A stretch of DNA of 64,000 nucleotides. Source: Polyodon spathula (lineage: Eukaryota; Chordata; Actinopteri; Acipenseriformes; Polyodontidae). The stretch covers positions 69,321,256-69,385,255 of the forward strand of contig NC_054539.1 of NCBI RefSeq assembly GCF_017654505.1, written 5' to 3'. Of the stretch, positions 46,280 to 59,537 are shown piece by piece (position 1 is the stretch's first letter; every line of letters starts with the position of its first letter). The notes under the pieces are model-generated. The model had not been told where the DNA came from, ran no database searches, and was given only the letters and a program-made list of their open reading frames with translations. Made by a program: the position numbers and the translations under genes.

Positions 46280-49200
46280 ATAGTTACAGTCATCATGGGA
46301 TGCAAACCCTCGTCCTAAAATGAATGAATTTCACATCAAAAGGTCACACTGTGTAGAGTGCAGAGATCTGAGTGTTCTGATGAGAAGTTCCAGTATGATT
46401 ATATTGTGCCCTGAGATCACATGGCCAAGCCAACAGCTGCTGTTAGATCAAACGTAACGAAGAGAGAAAGGTACAGATTCAGTAAACACATAGAACAGGC
46501 TTATAAAATAAGGCGACATACCAAGTTCACACAAGGGACATCGCAAATGATGTCATTGTGATCATGAAATAGTTTAATCTGCTTTTATGCCTGAACTGCT
46601 CTACATCAAATTATCCCCAGCCTGCAGTAGCCAAAAAAATGACCTTCCCACCTACATCTTCACCCTGTCTCCATCTGAGTTCACTCTTCTCTCAGCAAAA
46701 GCCACCCACCACCATTTATGGCCGATCAGCCAATAGAAATGGAAGCACCACACACTATACTACATGGCTGTGGAGCTGGTATTCCTTAATTATTCATTGC
46801 CCTGCTAATTGGATGACTTTTCAGGGCTGTTGGTTGAAAGGCCAAAATATCTACAGCTCCCAGAATCATTTTTTCCTATGTTCTCATGTTCAGTCTTTCC
46901 TGCTTTGGGGTAATGCGGTGGTCAAAGTACAGCTCTACCGGGTTGTATGTATATGAATCCATATATAAACTGTCAGAGAGGAAGAGGGAGGAACCAGCCA
47001 TAACCTTAAAAAGCCCTGCCTTCGTTAGTCCGACAGGCTGTTTGGAGAAGAGTGCGGGAGTTCTGACAGTAACACAATTTGGAAGTCAAACTGACAAAAG
47101 GTGTACCCTCCTATTAACCCATCAGTCACAATCATTTCTGTTCACAATGAAAAACCATCAGTTGAAGGTCATCTGTCTCCTCCACTTGTTTATATAAAGA
47201 ATAACGACAGTGTGAATTAGTTAGGAGGTGTAAATGGACCAGGGTATTTAGAGGCTGGCATATTGCTGCTGTGATAGCATGCCATGGTGCAATTGCAACC
47301 ACAGTCCTTGATCCCCAGAAAGTCTCTATTTCTAGCCTAAAGACATTTCAGTAGCTCTTTATATTGCGTGGATAAATTAATATTATGATATGCAATTGTA
47401 TATTAAATTAATGTTAAATTCATATTTAATAAATATGCAATAGCTGGTTTCTTGCTAAATGTTAACCAAATGTCGATGGAAAATGTAATTGCATATCATA
47501 TCCATTTATATTACGTTTTGTTACCCTGAAAATGTGTAATAATTTCCCATTGTTTACATGTCCTTATTGAAAATAAATAAAATGACTTAAATGTTAATGG
47601 AAAGTAACAAGGAATAATTTAACGTAAATTTTATATCAATTTAATATTAATTTATGCCACGCAATCTAAATCGTTACCCACATTTCATATCCAATCATGA
47701 TATAATACAATACACTGTTTCCTAATAATGTTGTTTTAAATAATAAGGCTTCTGTTTATTTACGTTAATGTAATATAACTACCAAGAAACCTCTCAAAAC
47801 ATCATACCACTTACTAATCTAAAAAAAAAAAAAATTTTTTAAACAAATCTGTTTTTACTGGACAGCACTGTTAACGGAACTTCAATGTGAGAATCACGTA
47901 ATGCAATCATGTACCAAATGGAAAGACAAACTCAAAATATTATGTCTCTAAAATGTAGTCCCATCCTCTACTAAAACCTAACAGGGAACTGGTTTTGCAG
48001 TTGTACTCCTTGGATGAAAGGTGTGTCAGCAATCCAAGTGGGTGAATGGTGTCTCAAAGGACAAGCTTGCACTAAGGACCAGGATCGACAAAGTGCAGAA
48101 TGCTAGTTTTGGTGCCACAAGCTGCTGACATGCTTATTTATTTCCCTGCCCGCACAACATCCCATATGAAAAAAAATATAGCACTGTCGAAGTTTCACAG
48201 AGCTCCCCAAAACACCACCTACTGTTTGGTCTGCAAGTACCATTATTGTGGTATATTGTTCAACCTCACCAACAGGAGAACCTTAGCTCAGACTGTGTCT
48301 ATACCCAAAAGAAGTACAAAGCAATGTGTTGTTTAGCTAGGATTGGATTTCATGTGTGCTGTGTAACTGGCGTTCAGAAACATCCTCTACCCTCAGGGGC
48401 TCACTAAAATGATTAAGATAAATTACAAGCATTTGTCTGATGAGCACATGCAAGCACAGTAGACTGTAAAAGCTGTAATGATTACACACTGCTGACTGCC
48501 CTCTTTTCGATCCTGGAATGCGTCACCACATCCCCTATGTCACCGTACACCCGCTCACAGTCTGTTCTCTCCTGTGCTCCTGCGGGTTTATGGGACAGCT
48601 GTTGGAAAGGTGAGCCGCTTCAGAGTCAGCAAACGTGAACTGAGAGACAAGGTATCAATGATTCTCTAAAATGACACAATGCAAAACCTGGCTATATGTA
48701 ACCAAAGGAAAGAGTTGTCTATTGCAGTTGTGTTGGAAAGACACGCTACTGTTGCAAATCTTTCCACCCTAAGGACATTTCAAAAGCAAACATGATATCA
48801 AATACAGGGTTTCATAATCATGGGCTTTTTTTGTAACAAGGCCTCAGTTTTCTTTTTTTTTTATACTGTTACCAGCCTGGATCTTTGACACAAAAATTAA
48901 ACAATGGTGGTTTTCCTTTTTTTGGTGGACTCACAATCTATATATTGAAGGAAAAAATCCCCAACAGCTGGAGTTCCATGTCTTGCTGTATAAAAACAAA
49001 ATAATTCAGTTCCACTCAGCAAAAATAACTTGTCATTCTTGATTGGCAACAGGCAGGCAGCCATCTGAGATGCCAATGTCTGGATGATCCCTCTGACCTC
49101 CAGGGCATGGTTATTACAGCACATTAGTGGGGACTGTCCTGTTCAAATTGTACAGTCACTTTATCTTGTATGTCATTGGAAATAACATTCACTCTACAAA

Positions 49201-52200
49201 CCCAATAACACCCAAAACACTGTGCATTATAGCCTTCCTTGCATTGCATTTTGTGCAGGTGTCATTTCTACTCCTGATTTCTAAACAGAACTATTAGAAT
49301 TTGAGAGTATGTGTATTTTCAGTTTTCTTGTGTATCCAGCTCCTGTTGGTGCTTCATAAAATCCTATACAGACAGCTGCTGGGGGAGCACTCATATATGC
49401 TCTCATATATGATGTCATCCTAACTGCATGGAGGACAGCAGCTGGAGCTGCTCAAAATCCCCTCTCCAGCTAAGGTACTGCTGCAGCTAACTCACACCTG
49501 CTCATTTGCACAGAGTATGTCATAGCGTTTTGTATAATAAGTTGGGCTATTGTACGAAAGGTTCTTGTGGTAACGCTGAGATGTTAATTTTTGTAATGCA
49601 GGATGGTCTTTGTCATTCTTGGAGGGTGGTTTATTTCTTTGTTGCAGAGGGTGGGATTAAAAACATCAAACTGCATTGATGGAGTTAGTCAAGCAGCTGG
49701 AGGCAGGTTGCTATAGAGACAGCAATCCTTGCTACAGAGTGGATATATAATTGGTAGTTCGGTAATCTGACGCTTATCAGGAGCAAAATTATAGATGAAT
49801 GCACCAGTGTCCAGCTACCACGTGTTGAATAATTTATTAAAACCTTTTCTTGATTTAAAATTGTATTGCCTTGTACTGTGGTGGACACGTATACATTTTT
49901 GTGAGGTTAAACTGAGGACATCCCAAGGATTCCATTGCACAAGAGCAGGAGTGTTACCTACATCGTCCTGGTCAAATTCAAATACAGGTTCACAATGCAG
50001 CCTGAATTCAACAGTAACTTAGGATGGGTCTAAAACATCAGTTACTTTACCCAACAATGTATTTATCTTGCTGTTTACAGTCACTTGGTACATCATGTTC
50101 TGTTTCAGTTGTCTCATTCATTAATTCAGATGTGATGTTTCAGACTGATGCCTCTTTGCTCTTTAAAACCCCTGGCCCAGCTAACATTCAAACATTCCCT
50201 TCAGTTCTTCAAAGAACATGCCTGAAAAGGAAATGTCCCGGGACAGTGGGTCGGTCTTGTGTTAGTGTATTCAATACAAAACAGTTAGTATTAGAATCTC
50301 TTTGTTTTTATTAATTGTATATTTCCTGCTGTCAAATGTTTAATCCATTCCTCTTGATACAAGCCCCTGCTGAAAATCCAGACAAGAAAACTGAACACAA
50401 AGCTATAAGAATCTGTGAAGCTATAATAATAATAATACTAATAATACTACTACATTAGTTAAGAACACCCCCTAGTGACTGGTGTTCTACTTTCCCTTCT
50501 TTGGGTGTGATTTATCATTCATTAATTTTAATACACTTACAAAAGGATAGATCAGTTACACTTCCTTATCCCAGGGTAAGGAATTTAGCAAAGCGCTGTG
50601 ACTTTTCTTACTCTGCTATGAAACACTACCATTCCATCTTTACAGTCGTCATAATAAAAGCCCCAAGTCATAAATCCCATTTGACAATGTGAATATATAC
50701 AAGAACGCCAGTAGAATTCCACATTTTCTTAGCAGTTAAATAGCAATTGTGCTGCAACAACAAAACAACATTGCACTATAGCCTGCGCTCAACATGACCT
50801 TTCTTTAAATCGTTTTTCGGATTAGCAAGTGATATCTCTTTGCAATTGACTTTTATTAGGATTCCAAACCTGTGTATCATGTGATAGACTGGACTAGGCA
50901 TAACAAAGAGGTTTCCTCTGAAAGCAGAGAACAACCCATCTAGAAAGTGACTGATTCAGTTGAAGAGGCACGAAACTGACTGCTACATAAAACATAGCAC
51001 TGACTAAAATAGCTATAGCTAGAGGACCTCCTTGACTGCATCTCAGCTTCCTCATCTCCTTATACATTCAATACACCTGGCAGTTTTTGCTTAAATATAC
51101 TGAGTACTTAACATTTTTAGGTGTTGTGGTGGGTGGTTCAGTTTACATTGTTACATGCTGGGACTGGTGTTAATTTGCTTCCAAGCTAGCCCCAGAGAGA
51201 AAGTTCAGTAACAATATCTATTTAAGACAATTTCCAGGGATATCCAGTTATTGAGGTTGTTTTGAGTACATGAGCAAGTGGACCAATGACCTGTATAAAA
51301 CAGGATGTTTTGATAGTGTTGCTGGTTGCTACCTATGTGATTCTGGTGGTTTCAACACTATATTTTGTGAAATTGTAGCCACAGAACAAAACAAAAAACA
51401 CTGTTACAATTTGATTAAATGCTAACAATGCAGGCTGTTTTGTGTGTGTGTGTTTTTTTTTAATAAAAACTCAAGAGTTGCTCTTCCCAAGCACCTTTTG
51501 GAACAGCTATCCTGGTGTCAGAACAAATATACCCATTGTACAATTCAATATGAAAGGGTATATATTTGGGGTAGAAAAGTGGATGGGTAATATTACATAG
51601 CCCTGCTGAGCTTGTATCTAAACAATAGATAAATTGGTGGCTTCAGTCTTTAGTGCAGTTAGCCCAGAACATTTCAATAAGCACACAGTGATAGTTATGT
51701 TTTGGTGTTCGTGATCCTTTTAGACATCATGATTACAGTGTTTCGATATTCTAAGTGCTGCTGGGATTATAGCCGATCTGCTTTAAAGGTCTGAGGAGGT
51801 TTTACCTGTCCTGCCCACTAACCAATAACCCCAAGGCTACAAATGATTAATAACTCCATCCCATTAGTCATGACCATTCACACTGAGCACTCTTCCAGGC
51901 ACACAATGCCCAGATCCTAGCCTTGGGGAGCAGATGTGAAGGCAGTCAGGGGCTAATCATCTTAGAACCTTCCTTGCTGGCTGCCACACTCCCACTCCAT
52001 GCTACTGCCACAAGCAAGAAGTTGGAACAGTGACGACACAAGCAGACATCTGCTCAGCTTCACCTCCATGTACCGAGACAGGTCTAGATGTTCCAACACT
52101 GTTTAAAATGGTATGGAATTGAATTGGCCTCATACAATCACCCTGTTGGCAGGTACAGTTTTAAATACCAGCCTATTGTCTTGGCCCTTTTGTAAGTTAA

Positions 52201-53980
52201 TAGAATAAGTATGTATAAAAAACCCAATGAAATGTACCTAATGGAAAGGTAGCATAACTGACAACGAAGACATCATATTTTGATCCCTCCACTAGCTACT
52301 ATAAGCCTTCAGGAAATAGTACAGTCTGTAAAAATGATCACCAGAAGAAGCCACTACACACAAAAAATTGATTACTGTAATGAAATGCTTTGTACCCCCT
52401 GAATCTGGATAATGTACATACATTTTTTTAAATCTGTTTATTATTCAATGATATGTATTCTTAAATAACCATTTATTAGAATTGATGGACTTGTGAATAA
52501 AAAAATAACTGTCCATGCATGATTACATTGTAAATATAACATATCCCCCCACCACCACCACTGCTATCATTTTCCATGGACTGCACATGGTTGGCCCAAA
52601 GTGATTTCCAAAGTCCCCAGCTCTTTGGCTGCGACTCACTCATCACAGCGGAGAAATGCTGATTTGCTCTTCTGCTTCCAGCAGGGTTTTTCCCACAGAG
52701 TTTTGTTTTTTTTGCACAGCAGGCATTTCTCATCAGTCGTCCACCAAAGAAAACTGGCTTGGCACACAAGGGGAACAATTCTGAGTGGCAATGGAGAATC
52801 CCAATGAATATAAAAAATTCCAATGACTATACAAATTCTTTACTTTCTTGTATTGTCTGTTTTGTAGTGTGGAGGGGCGTTTGACTCAGGCAGGGGTGAA
52901 ATTATAGGCATTGGGAGTATTTTTTCCATCAGGTAGATAGACTACGTTTACAATTAGGCATGCTTAAAATTCAAAGGTAGACCACAGCACACAGTGACAA
53001 TAAAGAATCAAGAAGTGCAATTAGAATATGTATTGACTGGTGAAATACAATTCAAAACTGCTGCAGTATGTCCACTGCTTTGTCATTTTCACAAAACAAA
53101 CATTACACTTTAAAGCTGCATGCAATGTCCAGTGCAAAAGCCCATCATGAAAAACGCTAAAATAAAAGTCGCTACATTCAAAAATATATTAACACGTGAA
53201 ATTTTCGGTCCTCTAAAATAATGGGCTTTATATAATCTCAAAGTAAGAAATTGGAGGGTCCAGTGTGAAAACACAACACAAAATAATAAATTAACATCCA
53301 AAGTAGCACAACAGCATTAAAATGTTCAATACAAAAAAAGGTGCCTGAGTTACAAGCTCTTGCTTGCACTGTCAAAATAATATCCAAAATATAGATTGTA
53401 GCAAAACAGAAAAGTGTACTCAATCAGACCAGTCTTATCATCTGATGCAAAACCAACTCCACGTCTTTGTTACCTGAAACTTCATTATTGACGATGCAAG
53501 CAATTGCCCGAATCATTAATGAACAGAGAAACTACTTCTAGACAGATTTTGTTTCTATTCACCAACAAAAAACCCACAGTGCTGAAATACAGGAGCTTTG
53601 GGTTACTGTGTAACATTGCTAGCAACGCTTTAAAAACTATTATGCATATTGAATTGATTACATCAGTTTATGCATATAGTAATTACATATATAAAATATA
53701 TGTATTTTTTTTTTTTTATCTTATTCATGTTCATTTGTACCAGTTGGGGGTCAAAGCAAAATCCAAAAATAAAAGTTGTTTAACAAGTCAGAGTAACAAC
53801 CAATCAAGAGAAAAAACGAATTAGAAAAAAAAAAATCACTGTCCACAGCAGTTTAGTAACAAGAGTGTTCTCCCTGGCTTTTATTTTAATTGTGTTAAGG
53901 AACATGACAGTGTCCATATTTTGTTTTAATGTAAGCAATGACTGGCATTACTGAACACCAGCTCACTAGGGACTTACGTT
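46280..53980. other. Intergenic stretch, no gene recognised
   Basis: About 7.7 kb of AT-rich sequence. Short open frames (for example 46639-47197, 48100-48336, 49795-50314, 52476-52823 and 53110-53423) are unremarkable and mostly overlap frames on the other strand. I saw no splice-framed coding block, RNA gene or complete transposon. Confidence 0.45.
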
Positions 53981-54053
53981 GCTGGGATGCTTAATACTTC
54001 TGAACAAAGATACAACTTTTGGAATGATCTTGGTTGCTTTTCTTCTTTTTTCT

Positions 54054-54278
54054 TCAAGGGTAGTTAAGTTGAATAAATGCAGATTTTGTTTTAAGTTTTG
54101 TAGGGTGCCAAACAACGCAACAGTCAGTATAACAGTCCTGGGCTGGTGTGGTGACCCTCTGCCTTCCAGGATGTGGCCTGTCCCTCACAGAGCTGGTTTC
54201 CTGGTTTCTCTGGACTAGTCTGCTGATTGTTGAAGCTGAATATCTCACACATTCTGCAGGCAGTCTGCAACCAGGCAA
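54054..54278 (-). pseudogene. Tc1-like transposase HTH fragment
   Basis: The minus strand reads STISRLVQRNQETSSVRDRP and HPGRQRVTTPAQDCYT. The ISRL-x-x-R-F/N-x-x-T-x-S-V-x-D-R-P-R-P-G-R-x-R-V-T-T block is the linker between the two DNA-binding domains of another Tc1 family. Only about 40 residues are recognisable and no inverted ends were seen. It is an isolated remnant. Confidence 0.65.
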
Positions 54279-54671
54279 TCTTAATTACTCAAGCTGGGCA
54301 CAGTTCTTGCGTTAATTAAAATCATGACTTTTCGAATGGCTAGTTATACAGATTCTTAATCAGCTCATTTTGGCAATTTTAATTCAACTCAAAATACCAA
54401 ACACTGAACACCTGGCGTTTTTATGAAATCACATGACTTGAGCTCAGTATTTTGTTATCCCAAGGAGCAATACTACTCAAACAATCAACAAACTTATCTG
54501 CTCACTATTTAAAATGTAAATAACATTATCTAAGTGCCCAATGAGCTATTGATGTAAAACTTACTGTTGCGTTCGTTTTCATTGTACGTCAGTATATATG
54601 CATTTGTTTAAATGTAAAAAATGACTAAATGTACAGTATTACAACACTGTTCTTCAATTGAACTCTGGAAC

Positions 54672-54841
54672 GGGCTGTGTGGTCCAGTGATTAAAGAAAA
54701 GGCTCACTGACTCATTGTGTGACCATGTGTATCTTTCGAGTGGGATGTTGTTTAAGTGACTCTTCAGCTGATGTATAGTTCACACACCCTAGTCTCTGTA
54801 AGTCGCCTTGGATAAGTCTGCTAAATAAACAAATAATAATT
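54672..54841 (+). repeat. tRNA-derived SINE, internally shortened
   Basis: It starts GGGCTGTGTGGTCCAGTGAT (tRNA-like A-box part), continues CACTGACTCATTGTGTGACC, and ends AGTCTCTGTAAGTCGCCTTG then GATAAGTCTGCTAAATAAAC and AATAATAATT. The GTCGCCTTGGATAA...TCTGCTAAAT tail is the widespread LINE-related 3' end of fish SINEs. The B-box region expected after the A box is missing, so this copy should not be transcribed by RNA polymerase III. Confidence 0.8.
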
Positions 54842-57620
54842 CACTGTTAATTTTCTTAATTTTTTTTTCTCGCACTCGTAATGTTGTCATAGGTGTACGT
54901 GAAACCTGGTTTATATCATGAATTAAGTTCAAATTTGGGGGGAGCGACTTGGATTCAAGGTTTTTAGTTAGGGTACCAATTTACATTTGTGCATGTCAAT
55001 TATTCTGGTGCACTTGAACAAGACCAACTGTAAACAATACTGCCCACTACAGATATTACTCTCAGTATAGTATATTAAAATGGCTCCACAGCAAACTTCA
55101 TGAACATTTTTAATGCAGCCTCTAAAGAAAAGTAATTTTGTTTGCTGAAAAGAAACTGCTGTATCTATGTGTCAGAAGATGGAGACAATTGAAAGGCTAT
55201 GTAATACTATAATATTACCAGTATAGTACTTGTTGAAATGATCAACGTCGTTCCGGCTTCCAAATGACCAATCATTTACTTATATATCTGTCCTTCTCTA
55301 TCTGGAAGAGCACAAGAAACAGGAACACTTAAGTCTTAAAAGACTCTCGATCGCTCTCTGATTCTTTAACTTACTGTGTAAACTCCAAAGTCCTAACTCA
55401 AAGTTACAATGAACTACACATTTGTAATATAATAGGTGACGTTACAGATACTTTAATGTACTTAAATAGTGTTCCCTGCTGCCACCTAGAAATTAAAAAG
55501 TAATTTAACCGTTAATTATTGTGTTTTTTTCATTAAGAGTTAAATGTGACTTGCATTCAGGGTCCACATTTGGGGGTGCGACTTGAATTCAGGGGGGACA
55601 AATTCAAGTAAAGAACATACATGCATACATATCCATCCATCCAACATCATGCTGGCCATACAGTAGTAATCATAACTCTGGATTAATGTTGGTATTTGTA
55701 ATTATATTGTTATAATAAACAAGGTATGGATCCTCCATACTTAAATACACAGCAATATGTATTTAACAAAGTTTTGAGTTTCATATTTACACGTTCATTG
55801 GATGCAAATTAATTCAGACGTACAACAAAAAGCATCATTTTAATCAGTTGAAGTCAGTTTTAATCTGAACCAAGGTACTCGACAAGACAGAAACAAACTG
55901 AGGGCTGCAACATTTTTTTTTAATTGTAACCCAACAGATCATCAGTATTGAGGTCAAAAAGTTAATGGAGACCTAATAGTGAATTTGCCGTGTCTGCCTG
56001 ACACCCAAGATTCAGAATGATAGAACGGGATGTATTGCTTTCAGGAGACTTCTTTATTATTATTATTATTATTATTACTAATAATACCAATAACTCTTCC
56101 TAATAGAATATATACAATGTTATGAAAAATACATTTAGGTTCACAAGTGTTGGGATGCTTATTTTGACATTATAGCAATATTACAAATAAAACAGCCTTT
56201 TGGTAAGGTCCTTGTGGTTTTATATTCTTAAGATTGAGCGTCCCATCATAAAAAAAACTATTTAAAAAAACCCACAAAATTTCATTGATTTTTGTCATCA
56301 TCTCAGATGATTAAATGTTCATTTTAGTGCCAACATTCGCAGGGTCCAGGAGTCTTTCTACAGTCTTCTTGTGGTTCTTCTTGGACCCATGTGTAAACAT
56401 TTGCAAGGTGAAAAACAATTTACTCCGAATTTTCCAAGCACACTCGTTTTATAGTTAATGATTTTATTGGCAGATCTAAAAGAGAAAATAAAAAGACTGC
56501 ATGTAAATGTATACTCTGGAATTCTGAAAATCAAGAGGACATTAATATCGTAAACCCACTATAGCATTTTCAAATTGAAGAAACCAAATATTGGTAATCC
56601 AGTAAATGAAAGTGTGGAAATATAAAATTATTTCTTTCCAGAATACTTGAGTCTTCATTGGCTATTAGAATGTATCTGCTTGATTCAATTAAAATCCTTT
56701 ATTTTTAAAACCTAGTTCCGGCAAAAATGTTTCTCAGCAGCCCAAAAGATCAATCAAAGGACCCTGTTTGTGGCTTAATATTTATTTTTATTATTACAGC
56801 GCAAGGTTTGGGTTTCAGTCCGAGTGCCCATTTCTTAGCTCTTGGCAAGATCATGCACAGTAAGGTTAATCCTGTCTCTTGATCCAGCTCCATAATTAGC
56901 TAACCACAGCTATCCTTAAGCAAGGGGAGGATAACATTATTCTCAACTTTGTTATCTTTAAACCAGACTTGCTTTGTCTTTCTGAAGAAAGCACCAACAA
57001 GATCTAGAATCACTGAATATTCTTTCAAGATTACTCATGTTCCAATGAACAAAACAGCAAGTTAATAGACTACATCAATTAGTAGTAAGGTCAGCAGATT
57101 TATGACCCTAAAGCTCACAGACACATTTAAAAATAAATGGATAACAACATAATTTCAAATAAAAATGACAGTACTTTCATTCAAAACATTAGCTGATCTC
57201 TATAGGAGCAACTATAGGAGGTACGGATATGGAATTTTATATACATTTTCTGCTTTCATCATCACACACAGTACTGGTGACTTTGTCTAACTTAGCAATT
57301 TGAAAGACTCCTGTAGCCTTAATATAAATAAATAGATCCTGGATTCTCAAAAGGTCACGGTCCAAATCTCAGCAGAAGAACGTACAGTCTAACTCAACTG
57401 TTCAAGTAAATCCACCCCCCCCCCCCCCAAAAAAAAAACCAACCAACCAACTACCGCTCCAAAGTAATATATGGCTCTTCAGAAAAGTAATTCTTGACTA
57501 GTCAGTTTTAATTAACTATAATTAAAAGTGTGTGTGTGTGTGTGTGTGTGCGTGAGTGGGGGGGGGGGGACCCAAAATAAAACAAATAAAACAACAAAAA
57601 CCTATTACACTGCTATGTAA
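54842..57620. other. Intergenic stretch downstream of e2f6
   Basis: AT-rich with an ATT run near 56051-56080, a C run at 57413-57428, a GT run at 57529-57550 and a G run at 57558-57569. Two similar phrases (GGGGGGAGCGACTTGGATTC near 54936 and TTGGGGGTGCGACTTGAATT near 55570) may mark an old repeat. The e2f6 3' UTR should start at 57623 and run leftward. A clear polyadenylation site was not fixed. Confidence 0.45.
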
Positions 57621-57623
57621 GGG

Positions 57624-57809
57624 TTACGAATGAGATCCCAAGTTACCTTTGTCAGCGGGCAGTGTGTGTGTGCTGCTCTCTAGTGTTAAAAAGGTCCCTG
57701 AGGCCTCGGCATCAGAGTTATTCTGCTGGGACTCGTCTCTCTGGTCTACCTCACACAGGAACACGTCAATGGGACCCTTGGAACTCTTTATGTGAATCTG
57801 AATGTTGTC
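57624..57809 (-). CDS. e2f6: e2f6 exon 7, C-terminal coding exon
   Basis: A GATTTTTAG acceptor precedes 186 bases in phase 0. They read DNIQIHIKSSKGPIDVFLCE, then VDQRDESQQNNSDAEASGTF and a short tail ending GNLGSHS and TAA. I-x-I-H-I-x-S-x-x-G-P-I-D-V-x-L-C-E-V is the last strand of the E2F marked-box domain. Protein ends soon after, with no retinoblastoma-binding transactivation segment, as expected for E2F6 and unlike E2F1-5. An AAAG|GTAACT word at 57647 could be a donor to a further exon, so the stop used here is the simplest but not the only reading. Confidence 0.88.
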   Translation of the reverse strand, partial: DNIQIHIKSSKGPIDVFLCEVDQRDESQQNNSDAEASGTFLTLESSTHTLPADKGNLGSHS

Positions 57810-58114
57810 CTAAAAATCAAAATGAACAGCAGGAAACTACATTCAGAAAACTGTATTTATTAGTTTTTCACTAGGCACCATTCTCTGATCAGGGCTGGCA
57901 TGATTAGTTTTAAAACAAAACGCATGTTAAAACAAATATGCATTTTCATTTTAAACATGCTATCTGGTACCAGAAGTCATTTCACCTGAGAAAAAACAAA
58001 CAAACAAACAAAACAAAAAAAAAACACATGCTTTGACCTGGAAGACACTGCTGAGGTGCAGTGACCTAGTACAAGCCATGTATTTGTTATTATTATTATT
58101 TTAAAAACATATAC

Positions 58115-58229
58115 CTCTTTAGGATGGGGGACCTCCAATTTCGTTTCCTCAGGAGACCTGATTGCAATTACAACCTGCTCTTCGAAGGCCTGAACTCTGT
58201 GGATATCCTGATATGTTACATAAGCAGCT
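58115..58229 (-). CDS. e2f6: e2f6 exon 6 (marked-box domain)
   Basis: Starts after the AC end of a U12-type intron. The first base completes the codon begun in exon 5. It reads AAYVTYQDIHRVQAFEEQVV, then IAIRSPEETKLEVPHPKE, and a GTATAT donor in phase 0. The Y-V-T-Y-x-D-I block and I-A-V/I-x-x-P-x-E-T-x-L-x-V-P-x-P are hallmarks of the E2F dimerisation/marked-box region that contacts DP proteins. Confidence 0.95.
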
Positions 58230-58596
58230 GTATTGAATTGTAAAGGAAAAGAAACGCAGAACTCAGGACTCCCCATATTCCCAGGACACTTACAAACTGA
58301 ATGAATCGACTTCTGGAGGCTGCTGAACAATGTGAAGGAGCAAAATGCCATCTTGTAATAGAGGAGTTAAAATAAATAATTTGTGGGTATGCACTGCCAC
58401 TCAGTGGACACCAATAGACATTGCAGCCCACCACAGATTGTCCTGCACAGGTATCCCATCCACAGTCCTTCCCCAATAGCCTTTATCAGCCAACCAATCA
58501 GAAGCATCCATTCATAGACATCAAAATGTTTGCATTTAACATTTGAAGCTTTAGCAGATTTCACACATGCTTTAAAAAAAAAAAAAAAAAGGATAT
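58230..58596 (-). other. e2f6: U12-type AT-AC intron of e2f6
   Basis: On the minus strand exon 5 ends GCTAA and the intron starts ATATCCTTTT, a perfect U12 5' splice site. No GT donor is available in frame nearby. At the other end TTTTCCTTTACAATTCAATA is followed by C. CCTTTAC fits the U12 branch site and its A lies about 11 bases before the terminal AC. Joining AT to AC restores the frame as ENAK-AAYVTYQD, whereas the alternative AG end would shift it. Minor-spliceosome introns are known in E2F family genes. A T run immediately follows the 5' splice motif. Confidence 0.9.
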
Positions 58597-58755
58597 TTAG
58601 CATTTTCATTTTGATCTGTTAATTGAAATAACTGATGAGCGCAGTCTTTGATGAGTTCATCTAGAGCTTCTTCCATTGCAGTTAAGTCCATCAGCTCATT
58701 TTTCAGCTCATGCTGCTTCATTTCACATTTTAGACCACTGCTGAGACTTGAACCA
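58597..58755 (-). CDS. e2f6: e2f6 exon 5 (leucine-zipper/coiled-coil dimerisation)
   Basis: Acceptor TTGTTGCAG. The 159 bases read GSSLSSGLKCEMKQHELKNE, then LMDLTAMEEALDELIKDCAH and QLFQLTDQNENA, leaving two bases. L-x-x-L-x-A-M-E-x-A-L-D-E-L-I-K-D-C-A-x-Q-L-F-x-L-T-D is the E2F coiled coil that pairs with DP partners, and the residues are closest to E2F6. The exon ends at a U12-type 5' splice site. Confidence 0.95.
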
Positions 58756-58836
58756 CTGCAACAAAACAACGATAAAACAAGGTTTGGTTTTCGTGCAATT
58801 TAAAAACAAACAAAAAAAGAATAAACTTTGACTTAC

Positions 58837-59053
58837 ACCCATTGTATTTGATTTTTTGTTCGCTTCTGAACGAGCTCAATTCCATCCAATACATTGGTGA
58901 TATCATAGACTCTTCTCTTCCGTACTCCCAAAGTCCGGGCTACGTTATTTAAATCCAAAATGCCTTCTGGAGCAACCCGCACCATATCCATAAACCTCTT
59001 GGTCAGGTGGACAAGAGACGCATCAAATCGTGCCTTTGGGTATTTGTCCATAC
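58837..59053 (-). CDS. e2f6: e2f6 exon 4, E2F winged-helix DNA-binding domain
   Basis: The acceptor TTTTTCCTAG is followed by 217 bases. They read SMDKYPKARFDASLVHLTKR, then FMDMVRVAPEGILDLNNVAR and TLGVRKRRVYDITNVLDGIE, and finish IQWV before a GTGTAAGT-type donor (phase 2). R-F-D-x-S-L-x-x-L-T-x-x-F, G-I-L-D-L-N and R-x-R-R-V-Y-D-I-T-N-V-L-D-G-I are the E2F DNA-recognition core, and it is complete. E2F6 pairs with DP proteins, binds TTTSSCGC sites and represses cell-cycle and germline genes by recruiting Polycomb-type complexes. It lacks the activation and pocket-protein-binding region. Exon sizes and phases join perfectly to the neighbouring exons. Confidence 0.97.
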
Positions 59054-59537
59054 CTAGGAAAAACAAACATTTCAGCAAAGAACACGGACAGCATCAACCT
59101 ATAACAAAGGGAGCCGACAATGCCCATAGTTCAATTTCCCTGCAAGTTAACACTGGAGCAGTTGCACAATCACTGATGTTGTCTAACAATAGTTTAAGTT
59201 TATTCCCATACTTGTCTAAATTCTTAATGCAGTAGTTTTCTGTTCCTATGTTTGAGAAATGTAATACTTTAATCTGTTTATGTCATATAATACAGATTTA
59301 TATGCTGTCATTATACAGCTGTTCCTTGTATGCAGGAGTAAAAACATGACGACCACTTAATAATAATAACAATATTATTATTATTATTATTAAAGAAAAT
59401 GCTATACATGTATTTTGCTCAGATAAACCGCAGACTGGCATTGTAGATCTGGTTATTAAAAGTTAAGAATGTACCCCAAAAGCATAGATTACTGGCTATT
59501 ACTATATTATATTGAGACATACTTTTAAGAAACTTAC

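Noticed and set aside
58561..58609. Extending e2f6 exon 5 through the T run as a poly-Phe tail
   Set aside because: The E2F frame resumes correctly at 58229 only if the U12-type intron is removed, so the Phe run is intronic.
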